From the NCBI RefSeq assembly GCF_038066715.1, contig NZ_JBBUKT010000009.1:62001-126000 (forward strand): a stretch of 64,000 nt of DNA, in the 5' to 3' direction. The DNA is from Luteolibacter sp. Y139. GTDB taxonomy: Bacteria; Verrucomicrobiota; Verrucomicrobiia; Verrucomicrobiales; Akkermansiaceae. Position numbers and translations under genes: made by a program. This document shows positions 17,063 to 25,436 of the stretch, one piece after another (positions within the stretch are counted from its first letter, which is position 1; every line of letters starts with the position of its first letter). The notes below the pieces were generated by a model. It was not told the DNA's origin. It searched no databases and was given only the letters and a program-made list of their open reading frames with translations.

Positions 17063-20000
17063 TTAGAACGTGAAGCGGCAGCGGATCACCGCGGTGCGGT
17101 CGCGCACGATTTCCGAGTAGGGATTGAGCGAGCTCAATTGATAGTCGGTGTCGCCGATGTTGAGGATGCCGGCGCTGATCTCGCATTGGTTGTTGTAAAA
17201 GCGGTAGCCGGCCAGCGCATTGAATTGCCAGAACGAGTCGCCCGGATGATAGGGTGTGCGCGACAGGTCTTCTTCCAGATCCTGCGAGTAGTAGTTCGCC
17301 TCAATTCGTGCGAAGAGGCCGGTCGGCGAATTCCAGTTCGCGCTCAACATCACCTCGGTCAGCGTGGCCTCGTCGTCGAGATTCGCGAATGGCGTCGAGC
17401 CGACGAGTTCCGGCAAGGTGGTCTCCAGCTCCGAGTGCGTGACGCGCAGGCCGGCACCGACCGAGAACTGGCTTCCGATCAGCTGGTTCAGCGTGAAGGC
17501 CACCGACTGCTCCTCGTAGTCAAGCCGCTCCGAGGTGCTGTCGGCGAAGTAAGCCGGCGTCGAGGGGAACACGCCCGCGTCGTAGCCGGTGAAGATGCCG
17601 CGGGTGCGATCCACGCCTTCCTCGATCATATTGAACGAGGCACCCCACCACGTCCGCGTGGCGAAGTTCCCTTCGGCGCTGAGTCCCCAGATTTCATACT
17701 CCGGGGCTTCCACCGAGCCGGCGATCGATTCGGAAATCACGGTCCGGTAGGCTTGGTTGAAGCCGGCGAGCTGGACCGGCTCCAGGCGCACGCTTTCATC
17801 GAAGGTCACGCCGCCGAGGCCCTCGCTGTACATCCCGCGTAGCGTCACCCAGCGCGCCGGGGCGTAGGTGAAGCCGACCTTGCCGGAAAACTTGTCGTCA
17901 TCGCGCTGGAGGTTGTTCGTCGGCGGGTTCCGGAAGTTGTCGGGATACTCGAGGCTGTCCCACGTCGCGCCGCCGATCAGGGTCAGGCAGGGCGTGACCT
18001 TCCAGTAGTCGTAGGCGTAGAGGCTCAGCCGGTCGAAATCGACCGAGGTGTGCTGATTCACCGCGGGCGTCTCGAAGCCGCCGTCGAAATTCGGGCGCCC
18101 GGCGAACATCCGCGTGTCGGTATCGAATTCGCCCGATTGCCAGCGGCCGCCGGCGATGAGCAGGTTCGTTTCCGTCTGCCAGATGTGCTGCAGCTCGGCG
18201 GTATCGATGTCGAAGTTCCGCCGCGTCTCGAGGGAAAAGGGAGCGCCGCTCACGCCTAGAACGGCGCCGCGGCCGAGGTAGGGCCGGATCGCCTTCAGCA
18301 GATCGCTGGAGTAAACGAGCGACTCGCCATCGGGGCCGATCGTGACCGAGCCATTCAGCGAGGGATCGGTGAACTGATCCGTGCCATTGACATTCTCGAT
18401 GAAGCCCGGCCGCAAGCCATCGGCATCGCGCTGGACGAGCAGCTGGGTTGCCTGCGGGTTGCGGAAGACCTGCTCCGCGCTCAAGTGGCCTCCGAGGAAC
18501 AGCGTGTTCGAACCCGGTGCCCAGCGGTGGTTCCAGCCGGCGAGCAGCAAGCCCGGCGATTGGGTTTCGCTGAAGTCGACGTAGGGCTCGAGCGGCTTGT
18601 TATCGTAGGTATCGAAGTTGTCGCCGGTCTGCGCGTCCTGCCACTTGCCCAGGAAATAGAAGATGTCGTCCGGCGTGACCTGCCACTTGAACTGGCCGTA
18701 GAGCTCCGAAAGTTCGCCGCCGTTGTTGAAGCGGTCACCGCCGTTGTTGTCGCGGTAGTAGGCGTCGATGCCGTAGCTGAAATTGCCGGACTGCCCGAAG
18801 ACCGATGCCGCGGTGCGGGATTCGCCGTCACTGCGGATCTCGCTGATCAGGCTCCCGCCGATGCCGTCCGACTCCAGCAGCTTCGAGTATTCCTGCTGCG
18901 AGACGAATTGTGAAAGCGGTCCGCCGCCGACCGGCGAGAGCAGGTTCGACAGCAGCAGTTCATTGAACCACGGCGTCTCGTAGCGGAGCTGGACGCGCTT
19001 GGGATCGCGCAGCGCATCGAAGGAGTTCGCGAGGAACAGGTGCGCGGAGGGATTGGTGTAGTCGCTTTCCACCGCGCGGGTCGCCTCTCGCACGGCCACG
19101 TCCTGCATGCCGGCGTTCTGATAGATCTTCGCGAGGTTCGAGCTGCGCACCGCCTTGTCCTGATCGAGCAAGAGCTGCGAGCGATAGACGCGGCGGTTGT
19201 CATTGAGATCGATCGATCGCTCCAAATCGGCGATCGCCTCGTTCGGCCGGTTCTGCTGCTGGAGTTCGATCGCCGAGTAGAGCCACGGCGTCGGGTCGTT
19301 CGGGTCGAGCTGCTTGGCCAGGTCCAGGTCCTTGCGCGCTTCGACCGGCTTGTGCTCCATGCTCAGTGCTTTGCCGAGATAGCTGTGGAAGAGCGATTGT
19401 GTCGGCTCCACGGTCGTGGCGGTCTGGATGTCCGCCCGGCCTCCAGCAAGATCGCCTTTCTTGGTTTTCGTCAGGCCGAGGCCCAGCCAGCCATTGCCGA
19501 AGGAGCCGTCGAGTTGCACCGATTGCTCGAACGACTGCCGGGCCTCATCAATCTTGTTGTCGGCGGCGAGGACGAAGCCCTGCAACGCATGCGCACGGGC
19601 ATTTCGCGGCGTCAGCTCAAGGCCCTTGGCCAAGGCCTCGCTGGCGCCCTTGGTATTACCGAAGGAAAACTCCAGCTCCGCCAGCCGGGTCCATGCGTAG
19701 CCATTGTTCGGCGCTCGTTCGGTGGCGATTTTCGCGGCTTCGCGAGCACCCTTCAAATCGGAACGGGACTGGCGGTAGTAGCTCTCCGCGATCGCTTCGC
19801 CCGCGGTATTGAGGCTTTCATTCGGCCATGCCTCACGTTCGCGGAACTTCACCGCGTCGATCATCCGCTCCAGCGAACGACGTCCGGCGCTGTCTGCGGG
19901 CACGCCTTTCAGGTCGCGCTCGGCTTCGTCCAGACGACCGACTGCCAGCAAGACGGAGGCGCGATACAGCTTGCCGCTCGTGCCCTGTCCGCTGCCGGAG

Positions 20001-20671
20001 TGGCTTTCGAGAGCTTCTAACAAATCACCCTGGCGATACGCCGCGACTGACTTCGCCTCGCCCTTCACCCCGAGTTCATCGGCATCCAGCACCGCGGGAT
20101 AGTAGAGCGCCCACTGGAGAAGATTCGTCGCCTCGATGACCGCCGTGCGTTTCGGCGCGCGACCATGAGCGGTTTCGCCCGCTTCACCGGCGCTCAAGAG
20201 CAGCTTCCCGTGCGGGTTCTGCAATTCGACCTGACCTTCCAGCACCTGAAAGTGCGAGGTGCCGTCGGCGGAGACCGAAACATACAGCTGAGTGCCGCGC
20301 ATCGCGCCGTTGGCGGAGGGCGTCTTGATGTCGATCTCGCCGCTTTTCTCACGACTGAAGATGAAGGCTGCGCCCGCACCGACATCGAGCCGCGGCTTGC
20401 TATCATCAAAGAGGCTCGGCGCGATTTCGACGGTGGAGAACTGCTCCAGCCGCATCGTGTAGAGCTCGGTCAGCCGCAGCGTGGCGCGGCTCTTCTGGCG
20501 GGTGCGGATCCGGTCGCCGATGGACAGGGCCTGATCCTTTGCGGCCGCTCCCCAGTTTCCCTGAGCTCCCTTGGACGACTGCACGATGTTCTCGATTTCG
20601 AGAACCTTCGCATCTTGTCCGGCCGCAGCGGCGGCAAGGCATGCCCACAGAAAGACGGCGCGGCCATTCAT
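17063..20671 (-). CDS. FecR-TPR-outer membrane beta-barrel fusion protein
   Basis: Start chosen at ATG 20671, giving 1202 residues and a clear signal peptide (MNGRAVFLWACLAAAAAGQ). Residues about 25-165 are a FecR-type domain, as found in periplasmic sensors. Residues about 185-560 are tandem TPR repeats (AWTRLAELEFSFGNTKGASE and similar). Residues from about 600 to the end look like a TonB-receptor-type beta-barrel with many alternating aromatic strands, ending in CRFTF with the terminal phenylalanine expected for barrel insertion. No plug domain with a TonB box is evident, so transport is uncertain; a sensory or structural outer-membrane role fits better. The CHASE2 cyclase gene begins 10 bases downstream, suggesting a paired envelope sensor and second-messenger output (inference). 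Confidence 0.75.
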   Translation of the reverse strand: MNGRAVFLWACLAAAAAGQDAKVLEIENIVQSSKGAQGNWGAAAKDQALSIGDRIRTRQKSRATLRLTELYTMRLEQFSTVEIAPSLFDDSKPRLDVGAGAAFIFSREKSGEIDIKTPSANGAMRGTQLYVSVSADGTSHFQVLEGQVELQNPHGKLLLSAGEAGETAHGRAPKRTAVIEATNLLQWALYYPAVLDADELGVKGEAKSVAAYRQGDLLEALESHSGSGQGTSGKLYRASVLLAVGRLDEAERDLKGVPADSAGRRSLERMIDAVKFREREAWPNESLNTAGEAIAESYYRQSRSDLKGAREAAKIATERAPNNGYAWTRLAELEFSFGNTKGASEALAKGLELTPRNARAHALQGFVLAADNKIDEARQSFEQSVQLDGSFGNGWLGLGLTKTKKGDLAGGRADIQTATTVEPTQSLFHSYLGKALSMEHKPVEARKDLDLAKQLDPNDPTPWLYSAIELQQQNRPNEAIADLERSIDLNDNRRVYRSQLLLDQDKAVRSSNLAKIYQNAGMQDVAVREATRAVESDYTNPSAHLFLANSFDALRDPKRVQLRYETPWFNELLLSNLLSPVGGGPLSQFVSQQEYSKLLESDGIGGSLISEIRSDGESRTAASVFGQSGNFSYGIDAYYRDNNGGDRFNNGGELSELYGQFKWQVTPDDIFYFLGKWQDAQTGDNFDTYDNKPLEPYVDFSETQSPGLLLAGWNHRWAPGSNTLFLGGHLSAEQVFRNPQATQLLVQRDADGLRPGFIENVNGTDQFTDPSLNGSVTIGPDGESLVYSSDLLKAIRPYLGRGAVLGVSGAPFSLETRRNFDIDTAELQHIWQTETNLLIAGGRWQSGEFDTDTRMFAGRPNFDGGFETPAVNQHTSVDFDRLSLYAYDYWKVTPCLTLIGGATWDSLEYPDNFRNPPTNNLQRDDDKFSGKVGFTYAPARWVTLRGMYSEGLGGVTFDESVRLEPVQLAGFNQAYRTVISESIAGSVEAPEYEIWGLSAEGNFATRTWWGASFNMIEEGVDRTRGIFTGYDAGVFPSTPAYFADSTSERLDYEEQSVAFTLNQLIGSQFSVGAGLRVTHSELETTLPELVGSTPFANLDDEATLTEVMLSANWNSPTGLFARIEANYYSQDLEEDLSRTPYHPGDSFWQFNALAGYRFYNNQCEISAGILNIGDTDYQLSSLNPYSEIVRDRTAVIRCRFTF

Positions 20672-20895
20672 GATTCGGGGAGGGGATCGGGAGATGAGGG
20701 GGCGACTGGGGATGCTCTGGGAAAGCGAAATATCCCGGGTTTCGCGGGGATAGCGGATCCGCCACGAAGTTGGAGCACGTTGATGGCCAACTATTCGGAC
20801 GGGGACGAACAAACAAGCTGAAACTAAGTGCCCAAAGTTGTCACAAAGCGGCTTTGGAGAGTGGCGGACGCTGGATTTCCGTTCATCTTCGGCGT

Positions 20896-21939
20896 GTGCT
20901 GAAGCCACTCGCCCGCCAGTCCCCGACCGACGATCCCGCGGCGTTTCGCTCGGCCCTGCGCGACTGGTTCAGCCGGAATGGGAAGGACTACCCGTGGCGC
21001 AGAACAAGCGATCCCTATGAGGTGCTGGTGTCGGAGGTGATGCTCCAGCAGACCCAGATCGCCACGGTGCTCGGGCGGGGCTTTTATAGCCGCTTCCTGG
21101 AGCGCTTTCCCGATGTCGCCACGCTGGCCGCGGCCGAGGACGACATCCTGCTGAAAACCTGGGAAGGCCTCGGCTACTACCGCCGTGCACGGATGCTGCG
21201 GGAATCGGCGAAGGCCGTGCTGGAGCGCCACGACGGCGTCTTCCCCGCGGACTTGGTGGGACTGCTCGGCCTGCCGGGCATCGGCCGCTACACCGCCGGT
21301 GCGGTGATGTCGTTTGCCTTCGACCGGCCCGCGCCGATCGTCGATGGCAATGTCGCCCGCGTGCTGGCCCGGCTCTTCGACCGGGCCGATCCGATCGATG
21401 CCACGCCGATGCAGAAGTGGCTGTGGGAAACCGCGGACGTGCTGCTCGATCGCGAGCACCCCCGCACCTTTAACTCCGCGCTGATGGAACTCGGCCAGAC
21501 GCATTGCCGGCCGGGGGTGCCGGATTGCCTGTCCTGCCCGGTGGCCAGTTTCTGCGTTACAAAGGATCCCGCAACGCTGCCGGTGAAGGCGAAGAAGCAG
21601 GCGATCGAAGAAATCGACGAGCACACCGCTCTCGTCCGGAGGGACGGGATGATCCTGCTCTCTCGCCAAGGCCGCGGCCGGCGCGAGGGAATGTGGCGCT
21701 TGCCGGTTCGCGAAAAGGCCGATCTTTCACCGCTGCCGCTGCTGCACCGGCGGAAGTATGGCATCACTCGCTACCGGGTCAGCCTGCACGTTCACGACTG
21801 CCCGGCCGGGCATCCTGCGGCAGCGGAAACAGAGGGCGACGAGTGGATCTCGCTCGACCGCTGGACGGAATTGGTGATCCCACCCGCCGACCGGGCGGCC
21901 TTGGAGGCTGTTCTTGGAGAGATAAAAGAAATCGCGTGA
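20896..21939 (+). CDS. mutY: A/G-specific adenine DNA glycosylase MutY
   Basis: Base-excision repair glycosylase that removes adenine mispaired with 8-oxoguanine. Motifs visible: SEVMLQQTQIATV with the catalytic glutamate, the helix-hairpin-helix LLGLPGIGRYTAGAV, the catalytic aspartate in VDGNVARVLARL, and the iron-sulfur ligands C-x6-C-x2-C-x5-C (CRPGVPDCLSCPVASFC). A C-terminal NUDIX-like MutT recognition domain follows (about the last 110 residues). The start is uncertain. I take GTG 20896 (347 residues) because MutY homology begins just after it. An ATG at 20770 in the same frame would extend into the divergent promoter region of the FecR gene. Confidence 0.9.
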   Translation: MLKPLARQSPTDDPAAFRSALRDWFSRNGKDYPWRRTSDPYEVLVSEVMLQQTQIATVLGRGFYSRFLERFPDVATLAAAEDDILLKTWEGLGYYRRARMLRESAKAVLERHDGVFPADLVGLLGLPGIGRYTAGAVMSFAFDRPAPIVDGNVARVLARLFDRADPIDATPMQKWLWETADVLLDREHPRTFNSALMELGQTHCRPGVPDCLSCPVASFCVTKDPATLPVKAKKQAIEEIDEHTALVRRDGMILLSRQGRGRREGMWRLPVREKADLSPLPLLHRRKYGITRYRVSLHVHDCPAGHPAAAETEGDEWISLDRWTELVIPPADRAALEAVLGEIKEIA

Positions 21940-21972
21940 GCGGCGGCAGGTCTTTTGCTTCATTGAGTCCGG

Positions 21973-22737
21973 ATGCCTTCGCTTGCCCGCCTGTTCTCGA
22001 TTGCCCTCGCAGCAATGCTTTTTCCGGCGTGTGGCCCGGACCTGTCGCAAGCCCCCCCGCCGGACACCACCGCCCCTACCCGCGCGATCCGCCGCCTCGC
22101 CGCCTCCCGCCTGACCGCGGTGGTCATTTCCTCGAAGGCTGAGCTCTCCCCATGGGTGGAAAGCCGCTTCACGCAGGGCCAAGGGCCCGAGGATGCCGAT
22201 GGCGGCTCGGCGGTGCCGATCGCGCCGGATGGATACTTTATTACCGCTGACCACGTCTTGAGCCGTTCGGCAGGGCGGAATGTGTTCATCATCCATGGCC
22301 AAGAGGGCGGCTTGAAGGCGGCGAAGGCCCGCATCGTGTGGAGATCTTCGTCCACCGACCTCGCGGTGATGCACATCCCGGTCGCCACGCCGAACTACTA
22401 CACGTGGACCCCGCAGGACCAGTGGCTGCCGGCGGGCACACCGTTGATTCATTCCGGAATTGCCACCGGCTTCCGCAGCGAGCCCGGCAAACTCGTGACC
22501 ACCATTCCTCCGGGCTCCCACAATGCAGCGCGGTTCAAGCACGATATCCCGCTCGAACCAGGTGACAGCGGCGGCGCGGTGATCGATGCCCGCGGCCAGC
22601 TTGTCGGCGTGAATTCGGCGGTGGAATTCCTGGTGCCGCTTGAGACCGCATTTTTCATTGAATCCGAAGCAAACCGTCCGAACGTGCGGGCGTTGCAACG
22701 GATGATCGAAGCAGATCGCCGGAGCAATCCGAACTGA
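21973..22737 (+). CDS. Trypsin-like serine protease, probable lipoprotein
   Basis: 254 residues. The N-terminus is hydrophobic and ends in FPAC, a plausible lipobox, so the protein is probably lipid-anchored in the periplasm or outer membrane. The chymotrypsin-fold triad is complete: histidine in ITADHVLS, aspartate in SSTDLAVMHI and serine in PGDSGGAV. There is no PDZ domain, so it is a short DegP-like protease without substrate-recruiting domains. It starts 33 bases after mutY and is followed 21 bases later by another small lipoprotein gene. The protease call is firm; the substrate is unknown. Confidence 0.85.
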   Translation: MPSLARLFSIALAAMLFPACGPDLSQAPPPDTTAPTRAIRRLAASRLTAVVISSKAELSPWVESRFTQGQGPEDADGGSAVPIAPDGYFITADHVLSRSAGRNVFIIHGQEGGLKAAKARIVWRSSSTDLAVMHIPVATPNYYTWTPQDQWLPAGTPLIHSGIATGFRSEPGKLVTTIPPGSHNAARFKHDIPLEPGDSGGAVIDARGQLVGVNSAVEFLVPLETAFFIESEANRPNVRALQRMIEADRRSNPN

Positions 22738-22758
22738 TCTGTCGACGTATCCCTCTCC

Positions 22759-23154
22759 ATGAAGCTCGCCGCCCTCGCCGCCCTTTCGCTTTCCTCCTGT
22801 GTCCCGGTGACGCAGGGCTGGAATGCCGGCTGGACCGAGCGTGCCGCCCAGGACCGGATCATGCTGGTGCGGAACACACCGGAGACCCTCGGGCACCGTC
22901 GCTTGATTTATCAATCCGCGGCGCATCCGGACCTCGGCACCTTTCTGAAATCCCGTGGCCTGCCGGATTTCATCGCTGAGACTTCCAGTGAGGACCGGCA
23001 GTACCTGATTCTCTACTATCTCGATTCGAAGCGAGCTTTCGCCTGCCGGACGCATCGCACGACCGGTAGCACCATCGATTTCGCCGGTCCCTATCACATG
23101 ACTGACCGGGAGACCAAGGTGCTGCGAGACCTGCAGAAGGAAAGCGGAACTTGA
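22759..23154 (+). CDS. Small putative lipoprotein of unknown function
   Basis: 131 residues with a very short signal sequence ending LSLSSC, a good lipobox. The mature part is polar, with no family I recognise. It contains a DRQYLILYYLDSKRAFACRTH stretch typical of a small beta-sheet domain. The ATG follows a pyrimidine-rich leader (GTATCCCTCTCC). It sits between the trypsin-like lipoprotein and the TonB-dependent receptor on the same strand. A role with either neighbour is only positional inference. Confidence 0.65.
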   Translation: MKLAALAALSLSSCVPVTQGWNAGWTERAAQDRIMLVRNTPETLGHRRLIYQSAAHPDLGTFLKSRGLPDFIAETSSEDRQYLILYYLDSKRAFACRTHRTTGSTIDFAGPYHMTDRETKVLRDLQKESGT

Positions 23155-23237
23155 TAACTGTACGAAGAATCAGTGGATTGCGCCTTTGAGCAAAATTCTT
23201 TCTAATAATTCCCCTGCTCGTCCGTTTGAGGGGATTC

Positions 23238-25331
23238 ATGCGAAAAATCCTGCTCTTGCCTCTGGTTCCTGTGGCGGTTCACGCCCAGGATCTCCTTGAT
23301 CCTCTCATCACCACTGCCTCCCGTATCGAAACTCAGGAGAGCGATACTCCCTATACGGTCAACGAGATCACGGAGAAGTACATCGAGCAAAACACGCGCC
23401 GCACCCTTCCGGAAGCGCTCCAGTTCACACCCGGCGTGCTGGTGCAGAAGACGGCGAATGGTCACGGCTCGCCCTATGTCCGTGGCTTCACGGGTCGTCA
23501 GAACCTGCTGATGATCGACGGCGTCCGCGTGAACAACTCGGCATGGCGCAGCGGCCCGGTCCAGTACTGGAATACCATCGATCCCTACTCGATCGATCAC
23601 GTGGAGTTGGTGAAGAGCCAGGGTTCGGTGCTCTTCGGCTCGGATGCGATCGGCGGCACGGCCAATGTTTTCACCAAGTCCTCCAACTTCCAGGACCAGA
23701 CCGATGGAACCTTCTTCACCCATGGCGCTGCCTACTACGAATACCGTAGCAATGGCGACGACTCGCACATCGGCCGGATCGAAAGCTCCTTCGGCGTCGG
23801 TGGCAAGTATGGGGTGATGTTCGGCCTGACGGCGAAAGACTTCGGCGACGTGCGCGATTCCGCAGTCGGGCTGATGCGCAATACCGGCTACCCCGAACAG
23901 GATCTCGATTTCCGTCTCGACTACGCGCTGAACGATCAGACCACGCTGACCCTGGTCCATCAGTATGTGAACCAGGACGCGATCTCGCGCTGGCACTCGA
24001 CTGTCTTCAACCCCGGCTGGCAGCACTCCGGCCACGTCATCCAGCCTGGCACCTGGATCGCCCGCACCTATGATCAGGAGCGCTCGCTGACCTATGCCCG
24101 CATCGAGCAGGAAAACGACGACACTTCCTTCATCAAGCGCTGGAACGCCACCGTGTCCTATCAGACCACGCGTGACTCGGAGGCGCAGTATCGCACGGCC
24201 ACCGACCGCCGCTATCAGATTTCGGAAGTCGATACCGCCGGCTTCGACATTTCCTTCGAGTCCCCGATCGGCGACGGCGAGCTGGTGTACGGCCTCGACT
24301 ACTATCAGGACACGGTCGAATCGGAAGGCTATCGCAAGCGCGGCGCGAACCCGCTGCTCTACGATATCACCAACCGGCCAATCGCGGACGATTCCACCTA
24401 TGATCTGTTCGGTGCCTTCGCCCAATACGTGTGGCGGCCGGTGGATGCGTTCGAACTCACCGCCGGTGCGCGTTACACCTACGCCAAAGCCGAGCTTGGT
24501 CGCTACTACGATACCGTGGCCGCCGCCGATGTGTATGGTGCGGAGCGCGATTGGGACCATGTCGTCGGTTCGATCCGTGCGCTCTATCACCTGAATCCCT
24601 GCTGGAGCATCTATGGTGGTGCCTCGCAGGCCTTCCGCGCGCCGAACCTGGATGACCTTTCGGGCAACCTGACCTCGCGCTCCGGTGTAGCGTCCAATGG
24701 TTCGGTCGATGTGGATCCTGAGGAGTACATCACCTACGAAATCGGCACCCGGTATACCACGGATGATACTTCGCTGAATCTCGCGTTCTTCTACACCGAC
24801 GTGGATGACCTGATCGTCGGTGTCCCGGTTAGCTCTGGTAGTGCCACCACCGTGGCGACCAATGGCCGTGACGGCTACGTCTATGGCGTGGAACTCGAAG
24901 GCGCGTGGCGCTTCCATCCGCAGTGGACGGTGTCCGGCTTCGCCGCTTGGCAAGATGGCCGCACCGAAACGAGTGCCTTCCTCGGCGGTCCGCTCGTGGA
25001 TGAGCCCGGCTCACGCTTGCTGCCGCTCACCGGCTCGCTGGCGCTGCGCTGGACCCACTCGTCCGAGAAGTTCTGGGTGGAAGGCCGTGTGCTGGCCGCT
25101 GGTGAAGAAGATCGCCTGACGGCTTCGGATCGCGCGGACAACCAGCGCATCCCGTCGCTCGGCACGCCGGGTTACGTCAGCTACATGTTGCACGCCGGAT
25201 GGCAGGCGACGGACCACCTTGAGTTCACCGGTGGTCTCGAAAACATCACCAACAAAGACTATCGCAATCACGGCTCCGGCCAGAACGAGCCGGGCTTCAA
25301 CGCCATCCTGGGCGCCAAGGTGATGTGGTAG
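23238..25331 (+). CDS. TonB-dependent outer membrane receptor
   Basis: Start chosen at ATG 23238 because a good Shine-Dalgarno (GAGGGG, 23228-23233) precedes it and a signal peptide follows (MRKILLLPLVPVAVHAQ). The 697-residue product has an N-terminal plug domain (about 25-145, with TPGVLVQKTANGHGSPYVRG and LMIDGVRVNN) and a 22-strand-type barrel ending in GAKVMW, an aromatic C-terminus. It should import a scarce ligand across the outer membrane using TonB energy. The plug resembles haem/siderophore-type receptors, but the ligand cannot be assigned. The 83 bases upstream are AT-rich (…TTTCTAATAATTCC…) and probably hold its promoter. A strong terminator follows at 25383. Confidence 0.9.
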   Translation: MRKILLLPLVPVAVHAQDLLDPLITTASRIETQESDTPYTVNEITEKYIEQNTRRTLPEALQFTPGVLVQKTANGHGSPYVRGFTGRQNLLMIDGVRVNNSAWRSGPVQYWNTIDPYSIDHVELVKSQGSVLFGSDAIGGTANVFTKSSNFQDQTDGTFFTHGAAYYEYRSNGDDSHIGRIESSFGVGGKYGVMFGLTAKDFGDVRDSAVGLMRNTGYPEQDLDFRLDYALNDQTTLTLVHQYVNQDAISRWHSTVFNPGWQHSGHVIQPGTWIARTYDQERSLTYARIEQENDDTSFIKRWNATVSYQTTRDSEAQYRTATDRRYQISEVDTAGFDISFESPIGDGELVYGLDYYQDTVESEGYRKRGANPLLYDITNRPIADDSTYDLFGAFAQYVWRPVDAFELTAGARYTYAKAELGRYYDTVAAADVYGAERDWDHVVGSIRALYHLNPCWSIYGGASQAFRAPNLDDLSGNLTSRSGVASNGSVDVDPEEYITYEIGTRYTTDDTSLNLAFFYTDVDDLIVGVPVSSGSATTVATNGRDGYVYGVELEGAWRFHPQWTVSGFAAWQDGRTETSAFLGGPLVDEPGSRLLPLTGSLALRWTHSSEKFWVEGRVLAAGEEDRLTASDRADNQRIPSLGTPGYVSYMLHAGWQATDHLEFTGGLENITNKDYRNHGSGQNEPGFNAILGAKVMW

Positions 25332-25382
25332 TCCATCCATTCGATTTTCTCCCCCAAAAGCGCAGAGGTTGATCGGTAAATG

Positions 25383-25414
25383 AAGGGCCGCGGGAGGCAT
25401 CCCGCGGCCCTTTT
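25383..25414 (+). terminator. Strong intrinsic terminator
   Basis: A perfect 13-base stem (AAGGGCCGCGGGA / TCCCGCGGCCCTT) with a GGCA loop ends in a short T run (25411-25414). It lies between the convergent TonB-receptor gene (plus) and the PBP1C gene (minus) and can serve both. Confidence 0.85.
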
Positions 25415-25436
25415 CATTGAGGGGTGTCGACGTTCC

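Noticed and set aside
20672-20895. Upstream extension of mutY from the ATG at 20770
   Set aside because: The extra residues lack homology to MutY and would run into the divergent promoter region of the FecR gene, so GTG 20896 is preferred.
23202-24953. A 583-codon minus-strand open frame
   Set aside because: Opposite the TonB-dependent receptor, whose plug, barrel, signal peptide and Shine-Dalgarno are clear.
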